Assembly: GCF_000247695.1 (NCBI RefSeq)
Contig: NW_004624781.1
Location: 8,541,641-8,605,640 of the forward strand
Direction of reading: 5' to 3'
DNA from: Heterocephalus glaber
Taxonomy: Eukaryota; Chordata; Mammalia; Rodentia; Bathyergidae
DNA length: 64,000 nucleotides
Part shown: positions 1-12,110 of the stretch, one piece after another
How the letters are laid out: every line of letters begins with the position of its first letter
Numbering within the stretch: the first letter of the stretch is position 1
Program-made: the position numbers and the translations under genes
The notes under the pieces: model-generated
What the model saw: only the letters and a program-made list of their open reading frames with translations
Told to the model about the DNA's origin: nothing
The model's database searches: none

Positions 1-250
1 ATGTAAAGGTCTAAAGGAGCAGGGGAAGTGGGAGGGGCAGGGGAAAGGAAAGAGGGGAAAAGAAAAAATATGAGAAAAGGAAAAAAATGGAAACAGGATC
101 TTTGCAAATAGGGAAGGGTGGAGGGGGTGAAGGGAGGGCGGGGAAGGGGGAAAAAGATAAGAACCAAGATACTCATGTAATAGTGCAGGATCCCAATGAT
201 GTATGTAACTGTATTTTATGCCAAAAATGTACCAATAAACTTAATGGGGG
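1..250 (+). repeat. L1 3'-end-like polypurine tract and tail
   Basis: A long G/A-only stretch (about 1-160) is followed by an AT-rich segment with repeated TGTA motifs and an AATAAA at about 234-239. The same arrangement recurs at 10385-10540 (+) and, reversed, at 60126-60370. G-rich polypurine tracts are typical of mammalian L1 3'UTRs, so a truncated L1 3' end is the best explanation. No ORF2 sequence is seen. Confidence 0.5.
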
Positions 251-2417
251 AGGGGAAGAAATGAGGTAGTTGCTAGGGGCTGCATCAGAAAGCTGTCCCT
301 GTGGGTTATGGGAAATCTGCGTGAAGAGCAGCACCTCCCCCAGGAGACCTCTGCCTGCCTTCCCACCTCTCTCTCAGCCTGGGAGCTCAGAGGAGGGGCT
401 CAGAGACAGGGTAGTATCACTCTAGCTTTGGAAGTGCAAACCTCTGTCTTGGAACAGGAGGAGGTGGACACCTTGGGCAGGTGTGAGCAGGTGACAAGTG
501 GCCATGACAGTGGAAGGAGGGAGGATTGGGGGACCTTGGAAACTGAGTAGGGGAAGAATCCAAGCTGACAGGATCCCATGCCTTCCAGTCACTTGATAGG
601 TGAGAAAGGGTTGGGTGTGACAAGCATGACCAAGTGAGGGTAGGCCACCTCCGCCTTGTCCATGTCTCCTGCAGCATTGGAGGCTTCTGAGTGAGGTCTG
701 GGCTCCTTGCATTCCCCAGTGTCCTAGAACCGGGCTACCTGTGGGCAGGGGGGTAGAAGAGACTCCCTTCTTGGCCACCTGCCGGAGCGATGGAATCTGT
801 ACTTGGCCTTCTCCTCTTCTAGCTGCCAGCCTTTTCCCATGTAGGCACCAAGGCCAAACTGAAACAGGAGGCCAGGCAGAGAGGAAAGAGAACTGGGCAG
901 CCTGACAGGGGACCTGTCTGGTCCTCAATCTGTCGTTGCTTGGGTGAGTGGGTGATCAGGACAAGTTCCTTCCCTTCACTGGGCCTCAGCTTCCCCATCA
1001 GTGATGGTGAGGAGTTCCCCTTCTTTCCTTGGTTCCATGAAGTTTGCCAAGTCCAGTTGGTAAGTTCTGCCCTGCTTTGGCAAGGTGGGATGGATGTGAG
1101 GGAGTTTGTTGTTTCTCTTTCAGATATTAATGTAAGTGATGAGGTTGAATCATCCTTAGCTGAGGGCTGGACATCTCCTGTATTGACCAGGACATGAGAT
1201 GGGGAGAATAACATCACTGACTTCTCTCCTCCCTGGCCGGGGAGTCTGGGGCCCTGTGGCTCTGATGGCAGGCACAGACCCTGGCTCTGGACTGTTTTTG
1301 GTAAACTGCAAAGAGCCTCATACATGCGTCGAACTTGAAAGGGTCCACATCTCAGTGGCATACGCTGCTGGTGTGGCAGAGAGGTCAGGTTGGGCTGGGA
1401 AGCTGGATGGATCAGAGTCGTGGGCTGGGGCAACTCTAAGTGGGCTTTTCCTGACTGCCTCAGAAATGATGGGGCACTGGGAGCTGGCACAGGGAGAGCC
1501 ATGCCAGCAGGCTTTGCCCGTGTCTCCAAGTTTTACGTGGACTGGATCTGGTTCTACTTCTGGATGTAGTCTCAATATTTACTTGCTCTCCTTTGTAGGC
1601 AAGAGGGTTTCTTGTTTTTTCCCCTCCTACCCCCACCTTGGCCATCTGTCTCCTAGTGTTTGCTGTTGGCCTGAAGCATGAGGGACTTGGGGCAGACTGG
1701 TGCAAGCCCATTCCCTTCCTGGGAGGGCATGTGGCTGGCCTCCCACCACCCGGATGGCTTCAGGCACCTCTTTCCACATCTTCTCTAGCACATGCTCATC
1801 TTTCCTGAACTGCACGGCCTATTTGGCATCTGGATTTTAGGTCAATGAACAGTTAAGTACCCACTCCTTTTGTTTCTACTATCTGTGGTGACTGTGTTGA
1901 CTCAATCCCAGATCCAAACACAGCCTCACATAGCGCCTGGACATCGAGGTAGGATGCCCTGCCGTGAGTTCACCAGATACTGCTGGGAGGAGAGGCTGGG
2001 ATGAGTATCAGGCTCACTCAGAAGGTGTCCTTCGTCCTGTGAAAGGCACAGTCTTCCACCCTTAAGTCAGGCCTGAAGCCACACTGTCTCGGCTGGTGGA
2101 CCAGCCATAACATGGGCTCAGATTCCCATCTGGGAAGTGGGGTCTGCCCACCGGTCACCTTCCCTACTCACTTCCGTGCCAGGAGGATTAGGTAAGAGTG
2201 TTTTGAAAGCTCTGAGACTCATCTAAGAGGAGCTATGGAGGGAAGAGGAGCAATTAATGTTTCAAAGGAAAGAGAAGTCCATGCTGGGACAGAAGCCAGG
2301 AATGTGAGGTCAAAGAACAACTGTTGGTTGCTGAAAGGGAGGGTGTGGCTTTCAGAGTTATGAGATCCTTGGGCTGTGCCCCTGGCCCACTCAAGAGGCA
2401 GTGCAGCACGTGCTTAC

Positions 2418-2482
2418 GGTGTGTGTGTGCGCGCATGCACGTGTGCATTCATGTGCATGTGTGTGCTCACATTCACGTGTGT
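2418..2482. repeat. GT/CA-rich alternating purine-pyrimidine tract
   Basis: An imperfect run of TG, CG and CA steps of about 65 bp includes a GTGTGCGCGC core. It is a degenerate dinucleotide microsatellite with potential for left-handed DNA. Confidence 0.7.
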
Positions 2483-2975
2483 TTCCAGGGCCTGTACCTG
2501 CCCTGCCAACTGCCAAACCAAGGGCCCCACATGTGACCACTGTGATGCAGGCTGAGGGGTGACTGCAGTCAGCCAGCCTAGCAGAGACCTCCCACTTTCA
2601 CCCCTTTCGAGAGCACCTTGGGAAGCCGGAATCCAGGAGCCCAAACTCCTGAAACTGCTCTTCTTATCTAAGCAGTGCTGTCCTGTGCCTGTGAAGGTGT
2701 CACCAAGAGGCAAGTCATGGATGATGAGGGTGATTTTTTTGAAAAAAACTGAAGGTCCCTATTGAATGAATGAGTCTAAGAATGGAACTTCAAAAGTAGA
2801 GAGAGAGAGAACACTATGTATCTCCTGATGGATGAATTCCGCACCTCCTGTGAAAGAATCGTGGCACAGTCAAATTTAAATGTGAAGAACAGGGCACAGA
2901 GGAGCATACAAACAACATGAAGGGGAGACAGTCAGCTAAATCCAGACTGTGGGAAACTGTACAGGTCAAAAGACC

Positions 2976-3070
2976 TGGGGCTTTAGCCTAGGGGTGCAGC
3001 TCAGTGCTAGGTTGCTTACGGAGCAGGCCAGAGGCCCTGGGTTCAATTCCCAGCACAGCAAAACACAACA
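2976..3070 (+). mobile_element. ID-like SINE (old copy)
   Basis: A tRNA-derived body with a degraded A box (GGTGCAGCTCAGTG) and a B box region (GGGTTCAATTCCCAGCAC) runs into an A/C-rich tail. It is more diverged than the ID copies ending in GGTACC. Confidence 0.75.
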
Positions 3071-3417
3071 GCCAACAACAAAACACACCTGAAATGTAAG
3101 TGACTTTGGAGATGGAAACTTGAAAGATTTCTTGAGTGTCTAAAAGACCTGGGATTTTAAACAAAAGATATCTAAAAAAAAGAGAGGGATGGAAGGATGA
3201 AGGGGAGCGGGGAAGGAGAAAAACCATAAACTAGAAAGAGACTTGTCAGTCAATTGCAATGTATGACCTTATTTTTATATTGGGTCTTGATTTGACAAAG
3301 CAAACTGTAAAAAAAAGTTATGACACAGTTGGAGAAACATGATCTGGATGTTGATGATGCTAAAGAACAGTTGATTATTTTTGAAAGCATGGTAGATACT
3401 ATAGTTATAGTTATTTT

Positions 3418-3503
3418 GGGGTTTTTTTGGTACTGGAGATCGAACTCGGGACCTTGTACTTGCGAGGCAGGCGTTGGAACCATTGAGCTAAATCACTGGC
3501 CTG
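3418..3503 (-). mobile_element. ID SINE
   Basis: On the minus strand the full ID body reads from GGCC through the A box (TTAGCTCAATGG) to GGTACC and an A tail, which appears here as a T run at 3422-3428. Similar ATAGTTATAG and ATAGTCATAG sequences flank it as probable target-site duplications. Confidence 0.85.
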
Positions 3504-3726
3504 ATAGTCATAGTTTTTAAAGAAAAGAGTCCTATGTTTTATTTTGTTTATTTATTTTTGAGTCCTATGTTTTAGAGACATATGTTGGAATAGTTACAGA
3601 AGAATAATATGGTATCTAGGATTTGCACCAAAGTAAGCCAATAGGGAGAAGAATAGGTAGGAGTGTAGATGAAATAAGATGGCTACAAGTTGATGATTGT
3701 GGAAGTTTTTTAAAAAGTTATTTCTG

Positions 3727-3918
3727 GCCGGGCATGGTGCTGCATGCCTGTAATCCTAGCACTAGGGAAGCTGAGGCAGGAGGATGTTTGCAAGTTCAAG
3801 GCCAGCATGGGCTACATAGGGAGTTCATGGCCAGCCTGAACTACATAGTGAGGCCCTGTCTCAAAAAACCTTGTCTCAGAAAAGGGCTGGAGATGTAGCT
3901 CAGTACTGAAAAAAAAGC
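3727..3918 (+). mobile_element. B1-dID dimeric SINE
   Basis: A B1 left part (GGCCGGGCATGGTG...) contains an internal tandem duplication of about 29 bp. It is joined to a shortened ID right part (GGGCTGGAGATGTAGCTCAG) and an A tail. AAAAAGTTATTTC before and AAAAAGCTATTTC after look like target-site duplications. Confidence 0.85.
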
Positions 3919-4184
3919 TATTTCCAATGAGATTTTACAAAAACGTTTATGGTACCACTTGTTCCCAAGTTGATTCAGAAACCTTATTGTATGGAAATGC
4001 ACCTCAGTCTTAGTGTCGTGGGCATTACTGGTGCTTGTAAATCAGATGAGCTCCAATACATCAAGTAGGACATAGAATAGGAGGATTTTCTGGGTTGGCA
4101 CAAACAGTAATAATAATAACTCATATTTAATCTTCACGACTCTTTCAGGTAGATGCTATTATCTACCTTGGTTTTTATAATGCA

Positions 4185-4545
4185 TGGTTAATTTTGGAAT
4201 ACTTTTAAATTCAGAGAACAGTTACAAAGATAATACAGAGTTTCAGATACCCCTTGCCCAGTTTCTACCTAATGTTAATATATAACCAGGGTACATTTGT
4301 CTCAACTAATAAACCAGCATTAGCACATTTACTAATTATATATAGGTCCTTAATCCATTTACTAATCCATTACTAATGCTTCTGTTAAACTCCAGACTTT
4401 ATGTAGATTTCACCAGTTTTCCATTAATATCCTATTTCTGTTCTGAGATTGCATCCAGGACACTACCCTGGATTGAATTACTGCATCTCCTCGGGTTCCT
4501 TTGGTCTGTGACCGTTTCTCTGTCTGTTTTTCATGATCTTTTGGG
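4185..4545. repeat. Ancient interspersed repeat, probable old L1 3' end
   Basis: AT-rich sequence with phrases such as CTAATGTTAATATATAACC and CCAGACTTTATGTAGATTTC that recur in old mammalian L1 3' regions. The family is from memory and uncertain. No coding capacity is seen. Confidence 0.4.
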
Positions 4546-4969
4546 GGGGGTTTTGTTGTTGTTTGTTTGTTTGTTTTTCATAATCTTGAGCTGGAGAACT
4601 GGGCGGGTAACCTGTAGGTGGCCTCCACTTGGGTTCTCTGATGGTGGTTGTAGGACTGAGGTTGAGGTTGGGGGAGAATGCCTTGGGTGAAGCACCCGTC
4701 TCGGTCAGGAGACACCCACAGGACTTGTGACCTAGTGCTGGTGATGTTGACCAGCACTGCTTGGCTAAGGTGGTGTCTGCCAGGCCTCCCCACTGTAAAC
4801 TCACTCTTTTCCCCTTCCATACTCTTAGAAGAGGGTCACAGAGTCCACCCCACACTCATGAGGAGGGGAGGTAAGCTCTTCCTCTTGGGAGAGGGTGTAT
4901 CTACATATATTATTCGAGGTTCTTCTCTAAGCAAGATGTAATAACTTCATTTAAAAGACTGAGGAGGGG

Positions 4970-5063
4970 CCAGGGATTTAGCTCAGTGGTTCCACCACCT
5001 GCCCGGAAAGCACAAGATCCCGAGTTCGATCCCCGGTACAAAAAAAAAAAAAAAAAAAAAAAA
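4970..5063 (+). mobile_element. ID SINE with long A tail
   Basis: GGGCCAGGGATTTAGCTCAG starts a near-consensus ID with intact A and B boxes (CGAGTTCGATCCCCGG). It ends in an uninterrupted A run of more than 20 bases. The clean tail suggests a young copy. Confidence 0.9.
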
Positions 5064-5071
5064 GGTGAGGA

Positions 5072-5210
5072 AACTCATGATGGTGCACTCCAGTAATCCC
5101 AGCACTCAGGAGGCTGAGGCAGCAGGATTGCCATAAGTGCAAGGCCACCCTAAGCTATGTAGTGAGTTCAAGGCTAGTTTGAACTACAAAGTGAGATCCC
5201 TCCTTCCCCA
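5072..5210 (+). mobile_element. B1 SINE with 29-bp internal duplication
   Basis: The B1 core (AATCCCAGCACTCAGGAGG) is followed by two tandem versions of the ~29-bp segment containing TTCAAGGC...AGCTA. It lies directly downstream of the ID at 4970-5063. Confidence 0.85.
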
Positions 5211-5648
5211 AATAAGATGAGAAATCTGAGGCACAGAGTGGCAAATAACTTAGCCACAGGGTGTGATCTCCATGGGCAACCATAAACTGAGTCAGCCTAA
5301 CCTTGCACTGTCCCAGCTCTGTACTCAGCCAGTTCCCTGAGAGCCAGGCCCCCGTATTCCTGTAAGAATTGTTTTGTCTCTGATTCACCCCACATTCTTT
5401 CCCAGCTCCCAGCATAGATCATGGAGTCCCATAGGGTAGAGAAGTTGATTTGCAGTCTGTGTTCCTTAGAATCCAGGGCCCCCAGACTACTACAGGGGTT
5501 GAGAGGACAGGAAGTTGAACACGTGGCTCTTTCACCCATTGCCTTTCTGTTCTTATGTGTTTTACATGTGGGGCCTTCCAAGGGAAGAAGTTTGAGACCC
5601 TAGATCTAGTCCCAGTCCCGTCATCTCATTTAAAATGAGGAAACTGCT

Positions 5649-5750
5649 GGCCTGGGATGTAGCTCAGTGGTGCTTACCTGCCTGGCAAGTGCGAGGCCCT
5701 GACTTTGATTCCTGATACCAATAAAATAAAGTAAAATAAAATGAGGAAAC
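5649..5750 (+). mobile_element. ID SINE
   Basis: The ID body starts GGCCTGGGATGTAGCTCAG and ends in a diverged CCTGATACC plus an AATAAAATAAAG tail. ATGAGGAAACT before (about 5635) and after (about 5741) is a likely target-site duplication. Confidence 0.85.
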
Positions 5751-5940
5751 TAGCCATGTATGGTACACATCTATAATCCAAGTACTCTGGAGGCTGAGGC
5801 AGGAGGATCCCAAATTTGAGCCAAGCTTGGGCAGCTTAGTGACTTAGCAAGACTGTCTCAGTATAAAAATATGTAACAAGGGCTGGGATGTGGCTCAGTG
5901 CAAAGGTCTGGGGTTCAATTCCCAGTACCACAAAATATTA
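5751..5940 (+). mobile_element. B1-dID dimeric SINE
   Basis: A B1 left arm with CTGGAGGCTGAGGCAGGAGG is joined to a dID right arm (GGGCTGGGATGTGGCTCAG ... TTCAATTCCCAGTACC). The dimer immediately follows the ID element. Confidence 0.85.
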
Positions 5941-6589
5941 AAATTTAAAAATGAGGAAACTTAAGGTCCAGAGAGGGTGGTGGGTTGGCTCTTGTTTGCT
6001 GAGCTAGCAAAACCCAGATTTTAAACTCCTGTAGGGATCGACTCAGAAGCAGGTGAATCCTGGTGCTCTGGAAGCACTGGACACCCTGAAGGGTCCGATT
6101 TTGCATCTGCATCTGCGCAGCGTGGCCGTGTTGGAGCATTATCACTGAATCTTCTTGCAGAAGCAGGCTGACTTCACACCCTTTGAGGTGTCACTGTTTC
6201 TCCTCAGTCACTGGAGAGGGACAGAGTTCAAGATGTGGACTGGATCTGAGCTGGCCTTGGGAGTGAAAGAACCGAGCTGGAGACAACTCTACGGTCCCCT
6301 GTGTTCACAGGGCCTTTTGCCATTTACACAGCTGGCTCCCTTCTAGCTTGTGTGAGCCTTGCCCCGGCAGGTATCACCCTCACTTTACAGAAGAGGAAAC
6401 TGAGGTCATGGTAAATTTTCTTCTTTGGTCACTCATGCACTCATTATTTAATAAAAAGGTATTTATTGTCTGTTATGTGTAAGTTACTGCAGTGGACCTT
6501 ATTGGAAGACATGGAGATAAATAGGAGAAACTGTAAGACTGTTAAGACTTGGTCATCTTCGAAAAGTATTTTGTTAAAGCACATATACA

Positions 6590-6795
6590 AGCCAGTTATG
6601 GTGGTACAGGCCTATAATCCTAGGTCTCTGGGAAGCTGAGGCAGGAGGATTCCAAATTCAAGTCTACCCTGAGCAACTTAACAACTTAGCAAGACCCTGT
6701 CTCAAAATAAAAAATAAAAAAGAGCTGGGGATGTGAAGGCCCTGGGTTCAATCTCTAGTACTGCCAAAAAACAAAACAAAACAAAAACCACACAT
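6590..6795 (+). mobile_element. B1-dID dimeric SINE
   Basis: The left arm is B1 (GCCAGTTATGGTGGTACAGG) and the right arm is a shortened dID (GAGCTGGGGATGTGAAGGCC) lacking most of its A box region. It ends in a CAAAACAAAAC tail. Confidence 0.85.
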
Positions 6796-6937
6796 GTACA
6801 GAATATTGCTTATTATTAGAACCTGGAGGGCTGATTCATGTTTCTAAGAAGATCCAAATAAAAAGGGAATTTCTGATGAACTCTATTAATAGAAAATTTT
6901 AAAACTAGCTCATCCTTTCCTCCAAATAGGATGCTTA

Positions 6938-7054
6938 GGGCCAGGGATTTAGTTCAGTGGCACTGTGCCTGCCTTGCAAGCACAAGGTTGTGACTTCAAT
7001 CCCCAACACCAAAAAACCCCCCAAAACCAAAAACCAAACCAAAACAAAAAAACC
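6938..7054 (+). mobile_element. ID SINE with 16-bp target-site duplication
   Basis: The ID body starts GGGCCAGGGATTTAGTTCAG and has a long A/C-rich tail. CCAAATAGGATGCTTA is repeated exactly at 6922-6937 and 7055-7070, which defines the insertion precisely. Confidence 0.95.
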
Positions 7055-7247
7055 CCAAATAGGATGCTTAACCTGTGTGGATCTGCAATGGTTCCACCAG
7101 ATGTGGATCAGAGCTGCACACTGGGGCTGATCACACCCTAAGTCTCCTGAGCCTTCTTCTGGGTTAGGAGTCACTGGGACCGGACCACAGAAGCCTACCA
7201 GGACACTATGAGCGTGCAGTGAGAGAACTCAGGTGGAACCATTTGAG

Positions 7248-7373
7248 CTGGGTGTGGTGGCGCATGCCTGTCATCCCAGCACTTGGGAGGCTGAGGCAGG
7301 GAGATCATTGTGAGTTCGAGACCAGCCTGGGCTACATAGTGAGACTCTGTCTCACTCCCTCCCCACAAAAAAA
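7248..7373 (+). mobile_element. B1 SINE monomer
   Basis: A near-consensus B1 (GAGCTGGGTGTGGTGGCGCA ... GACTCTGTCTC) with an A/C tail. It has no ID partner. Confidence 0.9.
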
Positions 7374-8703
7374 CCCATCAAGTTGCTATTATTCATGGAG
7401 GGATTGTTCTACAACTATTTATTAATTTGTGTTTGCTCAAATTACTACTTCTACCAAGGCTGGAAAATAGGTTTTCTACAAGGAGGTCCAAATCGAAGGG
7501 AGTGTGAAATGAATTTTGGGGTACCCACGATTCTGCTGGGCAGGGCATCAGGGCCTTGCTGTAATATTTTCAGAAAAAGTACTTCTGGCACTTTTTTTAT
7601 TTTCATGTTTTTATTTTTTTGTAGAAAATACTGGAGTTCATTTAGCTCAGGGTACACTGCCACCTGCGTTCTGAGAGAAACCGGCAGACAGGGTGAGAGA
7701 TTGGGGGTTTTAGGAAGGGCAGCAAATGTGATTAAAGATGTCTTTTTCCTGGATTGTTTAGCACTGTGCCCAGCTCTTCCTGCATTGTGTTAAGATGAGA
7801 TGTTTACCAATGTAATTCCAACAAGACTGCTCTCCTTTGGCCTGTAGATTTTTAGCTTTAGATAAGGAGATGATAAGGAGGCTACACATGTTTTTTAGAG
7901 AAGACAGATCTGGATCCAACTCTGGGAGGAATGTATGGGCCTGACCAAAGGTTTGTTGCTGCCCTAGCTGGATGTCTTTAACTGAAGTTTCTTTATGTGG
8001 GGTTTTAATTGGAGTTGGTGGTTAAAAGTTTAAATCCTTTTCATTGTCATGGATGGCCATTGCCTCTCCTACCCCATGACGAAGTGGTCAGAGGAACGAA
8101 GAAGTGGTCATATTTATAACATTAGGGGCCTCTTGAGTTGGCTGAGTGTCAGGAGTGGAAGAGCATGAGCAGCCTGGGAGTCCAGTTCACAGGCAGCTTC
8201 TGGTTCCTAGTGCCTGGAAGTTTGTTTCTAACAAGCCACGGTGAACTGCACTTTGAGCAATGTCCTTAGGGTGCCGTGTCCAGTGACGAGGAGAGGAGGG
8301 AGGACGGCACCCTGCCACCCTGCTGGAGCCCCAGGAAAGGCTTCTGGAAAGAGCCTGGGAGAGCTCTGCTCAGGGCCCCGCTTCCTTTCTGTCCGAATCT
8401 CACAGGAAGAGGCTGTTGCCTTCCTAAGCTGGGCATTGGCTCTGAAGTTTGGCGGTCGGAGAGCCTCACTAAAGGGTTTTGAAGAAGGGAAAGACTAGGG
8501 AAGGAGCAGTCTCTCCCCCATCTTGCTGTGTTCCTCTGACACATCTTGCTCTCACCTCTGCCCATCTTGCCAGGCCCTGGGTGCCCACGTGCTGCCCTCT
8601 GGAACCCCAAAGACCCCCCTCTGCAGAGCCCAACCTGCTCTCTTCTATAAGTACCTCATCTCCCCCACTCCAACAGTTTTTGCATCATCATTTCATTTTT
8701 TTC

Positions 8704-8990
8704 AGCTGGATGTGGTAGCACATACCTGTAATCCCAGCTTCTCAGGAGGCTGAGGGAGGAGGATTGCAAGTTTTTTTGGGAGGGGTTGTTGTTGTTTGTT
8801 TGGTTGGTTTTTTTGAACACAGGGTCTTACTATGTAGCCCAGGCTAGCCTTGAACTCACAGCAATCCTCCTGCCTCAGCCTCCAGAGTGCTGGAATTACA
8901 GATGTGTACCACCACACCTGGCTTGGAGGATTGCAAGTTTGAGGTCAGCCTGGACAACTTAGCCAGTCCCTGTCTCCCCCTTCCAAAAAA
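8704..8990 (+). mobile_element. B1 SINE interrupted by another B1
   Basis: A plus-strand B1 begins at AGCTGGATGTGGTAGCACAT. It is interrupted at about 8773 and resumes at about 8925 (GGAGGATTGCAAGTTTGAGG). The interruption is a complete antisense B1 flanked by a 16-bp duplication of host B1 sequence. Confidence 0.9.
8774..8924 (-). mobile_element. Nested antisense B1 SINE
   Basis: A full B1 reads on the minus strand with its A tail shown as T/G-rich sequence at 8774-8814. GGAGGATTGCAAGTTT occurs at both 8758-8773 and 8925-8940, proving insertion into the older B1. Confidence 0.93.
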
Positions 8991-9095
8991 ATTTTTTTTT
9001 GTTTTTTTTTGTTTTTTGATACCAGGGATGGAACTCTGGTCCTTGTGCTTGTGAAGCAGGCAGTGAAACCACTGAGCTAAATCCCCGGCCCCTCA
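8991..9095 (-). mobile_element. ID SINE
   Basis: A T/G-rich tail complement (8992-9018) is followed by GATACCAGGGATGGAACT and ends CTGAGCTAAATCCCCGGCCC, the reverse complement of the ID 5' end. Confidence 0.9.
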
Positions 9096-9326
9096 AAAAA
9101 TTCTTTTTCTCCTAGCCTAAGTGAATTCTACCAATCTATAGGAAAGTGACCCAGTGCTATTAATTCACATTAAGGGAAGCATGCCTACTAGTCCAAGTAA
9201 CACTTAGCTACTCATGGGAACAGGTACAGGTGTGTCTGTCCAGGGGCAGGGCTCCCTGTTCCTCCACCCCAGGCTCCCACTGAAAGCAGGAGCCTGTGAC
9301 AGGAGCCCTGAGTCCCCTGGGGTGTT

Positions 9327-9361
9327 GTATGTGTGAGTGTGTGTGTGAGTGTGTGTGTGTA
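9327..9361. repeat. (GT)n microsatellite
   Basis: A short run of TGTGTGAG and TGTGTGTG units with no other content. Confidence 0.85.
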
Positions 9362-10384
9362 GAAGCAACTACTGTGTGTCTTCCCTTTCAACCAAAGCAT
9401 CTTGGCTCTGATCTGTCTTGTACATTAATCTATGTAAGATATATTTGGGGCGGGGACATGATCTTAAGCACAAGAAGGCTTGAAAGTGGTTGCCTTTGGC
9501 TGGCAGACCTCAGCAAGTGAGGAGTGGGGTGGGGACTCTGCATTCTATTCTAAGGCTCCCTGCACAATTTCAGTTATTTAGCCATGTGCATGTGTATCAT
9601 TTTGCTTTTAAAAAATGGAAAAGAAATAGAGAAGGCCCTCTGCTGCTAGAACAATGGGAAATCCCTGCCCTGGGGTAAATGCAGGAACATGAGCAGAGTG
9701 CCTAAGGTCTTGGTGGCTCGGCTGTGAACCATGGTGTCACCTCGGCAGGCTGAGTGTCCCTCAACTGTGAGGTGGGAGGGCAGAGGGTCTTCCCTGGGTC
9801 GGGGGCAGAACTGTCCTCCTGGTCTCTGCTGAGCGTGGGACAGCATGGTTCTAAAATCCAGCCTGACCCTTGGCTGATCTTAATTAAGAGGATTCCTGAG
9901 TGGAGAGGAAGAGGGAGATTTGTTTCTGCCTGGCCTCTCTGCAAGCTGTGGGGAAATTCCTCCCACAACAGAGGGATCTCAGAGAGTGACGGGACTGCTG
10001 TCCCGCAGCGCCAGGGCCCGCGCCTCTGAGCTGAGTCTGTTGTGTCCCAGGACCTACTGTGACCCAGCATGAGGTCGGGTATCCTCTGGTAAAGGAACAT
10101 CACAGCAGGACGGCCCGCAGGGACATGTGACACTGAGTGTAGCAGAAAGCAGCTCTTCCAGGGCAGAGACAGGCTGGCTGCCTTCTTCTAATACTGGTGG
10201 CTCTTCTATGGATGAAAGACAGTGGCTTCTTCACCTTGCTGTTGCCAGGTCTACACTCACGACTCTCAGCTAAAACTCAGCAAGCTCTAGACTCCAAATA
10301 TACAATGGTGAACAAGACAATGATGGTGCCCTTCCCCTGGTTGACAGCCCAGGGCGGGATTCAGGTGAGCAGTTGGAGCTGACC

Positions 10385-10540
10385 AGGGGGGCAAGAGCTG
10401 CCACACAGAGGGAGGGGAGAGGAGGGAATGGAAAAAAAAAAGAGAAAAGGATTCAGATGTATTATGCATGTACCAACTCCCCATGATAATTGTAATCATT
10501 ATGTACTACAAAGATGTACTAATAAAAAAATAAAGTGTTT
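10385..10540 (+). repeat. L1 3'-end-like polypurine tract and tail
   Basis: A GA-rich stretch and A run (10390-10448) precede an AT-rich tail with AATCATTATGTAC and AATAAAAAAATAAAG. It shares the ATCATTATGTAC phrase with the reversed copy at 60126-60370 and resembles 1-250. Confidence 0.5.
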
Positions 10541-10690
10541 GTGGGCGTCTACCTCCTGCCAGGTGCTATTCTGGCTGCTCACCCCCATCAGTGCGTTTAA
10601 TCCACCTGGCAGCTGTCGGATGGCTGTCATCTCATCTTAATACCAAGGTCCCACTGCCGGCCAAGTAACAGAACTGGGCTGGGGGAGTCC
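10541..10690 (-). repeat. Probable MIR fragment
   Basis: Sequence such as CAGGTGCTATTCTGGCTGCT and CCAAGTAACAGAACTGGGCT follows the usual layout of an antisense MIR (size-class region, then the classic 'test' region). Diverged and low confidence. Confidence 0.45.
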
Positions 10691-11161
10691 CGAGCTCCTT
10701 CCCTGATCAAGCCCCTTGCACCCTGGGAGCCCAGTTGCTCAACCTCCAGGGGGCGCCACGTGGGCAAGAGCAAGGCCACTAGAGGCTTGGTGGGTGCGAA
10801 GAGGCGACTTCAGAGGCTGGGGTCATTCTAGGTTGCAATTTGTATAGATGGAGGAAACAATAAATCATATCGGATGCAACACAGACCTTTCCTGCGTCCT
10901 GACAGGCTTGGGAGAAGCCTGCCAGGCAGTGCCAGAGCCTGTGATGACAGCAGAGGTAGAGAGCTCAGGGGGGAGTGGCAGCCCGGAAGGCGCCTGGGAG
11001 CTGCTAATTGGAAGTGGTGATGACAGAGGAGATGGCAGGCTGTGCCCCACCTCCCCTCAACCACGGCAGACGCCCTGGCTGGAGAGGCTGGAGGGAAGTT
11101 GGCTTCTAAGAGGATTTAGACCCAGGGCCTCCATCCCCACCTCACCCTCCAGATTCACAGC

Positions 11162-11187
11162 GGGGAGTGGGGGTGGGGTGGGGGTGG
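11162..11187 (+). other. G-quadruplex-type motif
   Basis: Four runs of four or five G separated by one or two bases lie on the plus strand. This fits the standard intramolecular G-quadruplex pattern. A role is not shown. Confidence 0.6.
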
Positions 11188-12110
11188 AAGCTGGCCATGC
11201 ATCTAAAGTCAAATCCTGTGGAGGGTGGGGATGAGGGAATGGGCCACCTCCAAACCTGGGGGAGAAGCAGGGTGGACGGGGCTGTTTTCTTCCTGTGGGA
11301 AATACCTTGTGCAATCAGTCAGCCCAGACCTGCGGCTGAGTCTTCGTAGTCCTTTGGGTGGTCTTGCCTTCTAACACCGCTGACGCTGTGGGCCCACCCT
11401 GGGCATCTGTGAGTGGGCCCAGCTGTGCGTGAAGGCGGGCTCTGCGGCTCCCTGCTTGTTTCCCAGGCCAGTGAATGGCAGGCACAGTGTTGCCACGAAG
11501 GACCACTTGTAGATCCTCCCACACGTGTATGCCAAGGGTTTGAGGCAATTTACAATGAGAGGCACGCAGACAAGTTAGAATTAGAAAGTAAAAGTGGATC
11601 AAAAAGCCACCAGCCCTCTAAAAGCTTGTGATTTTGCAAACTTGTGAGGAGGCCTGGGTACCTGCGTTTTAACAAGTTCCCCAGATGACTGCGATACACC
11701 CCCATGATTGAGAACCACCGGTGCCAAGAAAGGAGGAAGGAGGTCACCCGCGACCTAGGCCACCAGAGTTTTGTCATTGACCACCAGGACAACAGAAGGG
11801 AAATAAGATAGATCATATTATTTTCACTGTCTGAAATGAGGAAGAGCGTCAGTGTCTCATTGTAGACAAATGTCACAGTGGTAGTTTCTGAAAGGAAGTC
11901 ATTGTGCGAGTCCTCTTACTGAGGGCACTGAAGAGTGCGATGGAGAATTGGGGAGCATGTCGATTCTCTAAAGGGGTCCGTGGTGCTGGGTGCTGCCCCT
12001 CCCCAGCTAAAGCCCACCCTTGGGCCACGGCACTCTACAGCAGGACCTGTCCACCCTGGGGTCCGCCCTTCCTTCACTTGCTCAGTAGGAGGGTCATTGC
12101 CATTTGCAGA

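Noticed and set aside
819..1529. 236-residue open frame on the minus strand
   Set aside because: No recognisable domain, low-complexity Pro/Ser composition, overlaps several other open frames in GC-rich intron, and no splice or promoter support. Probably chance.
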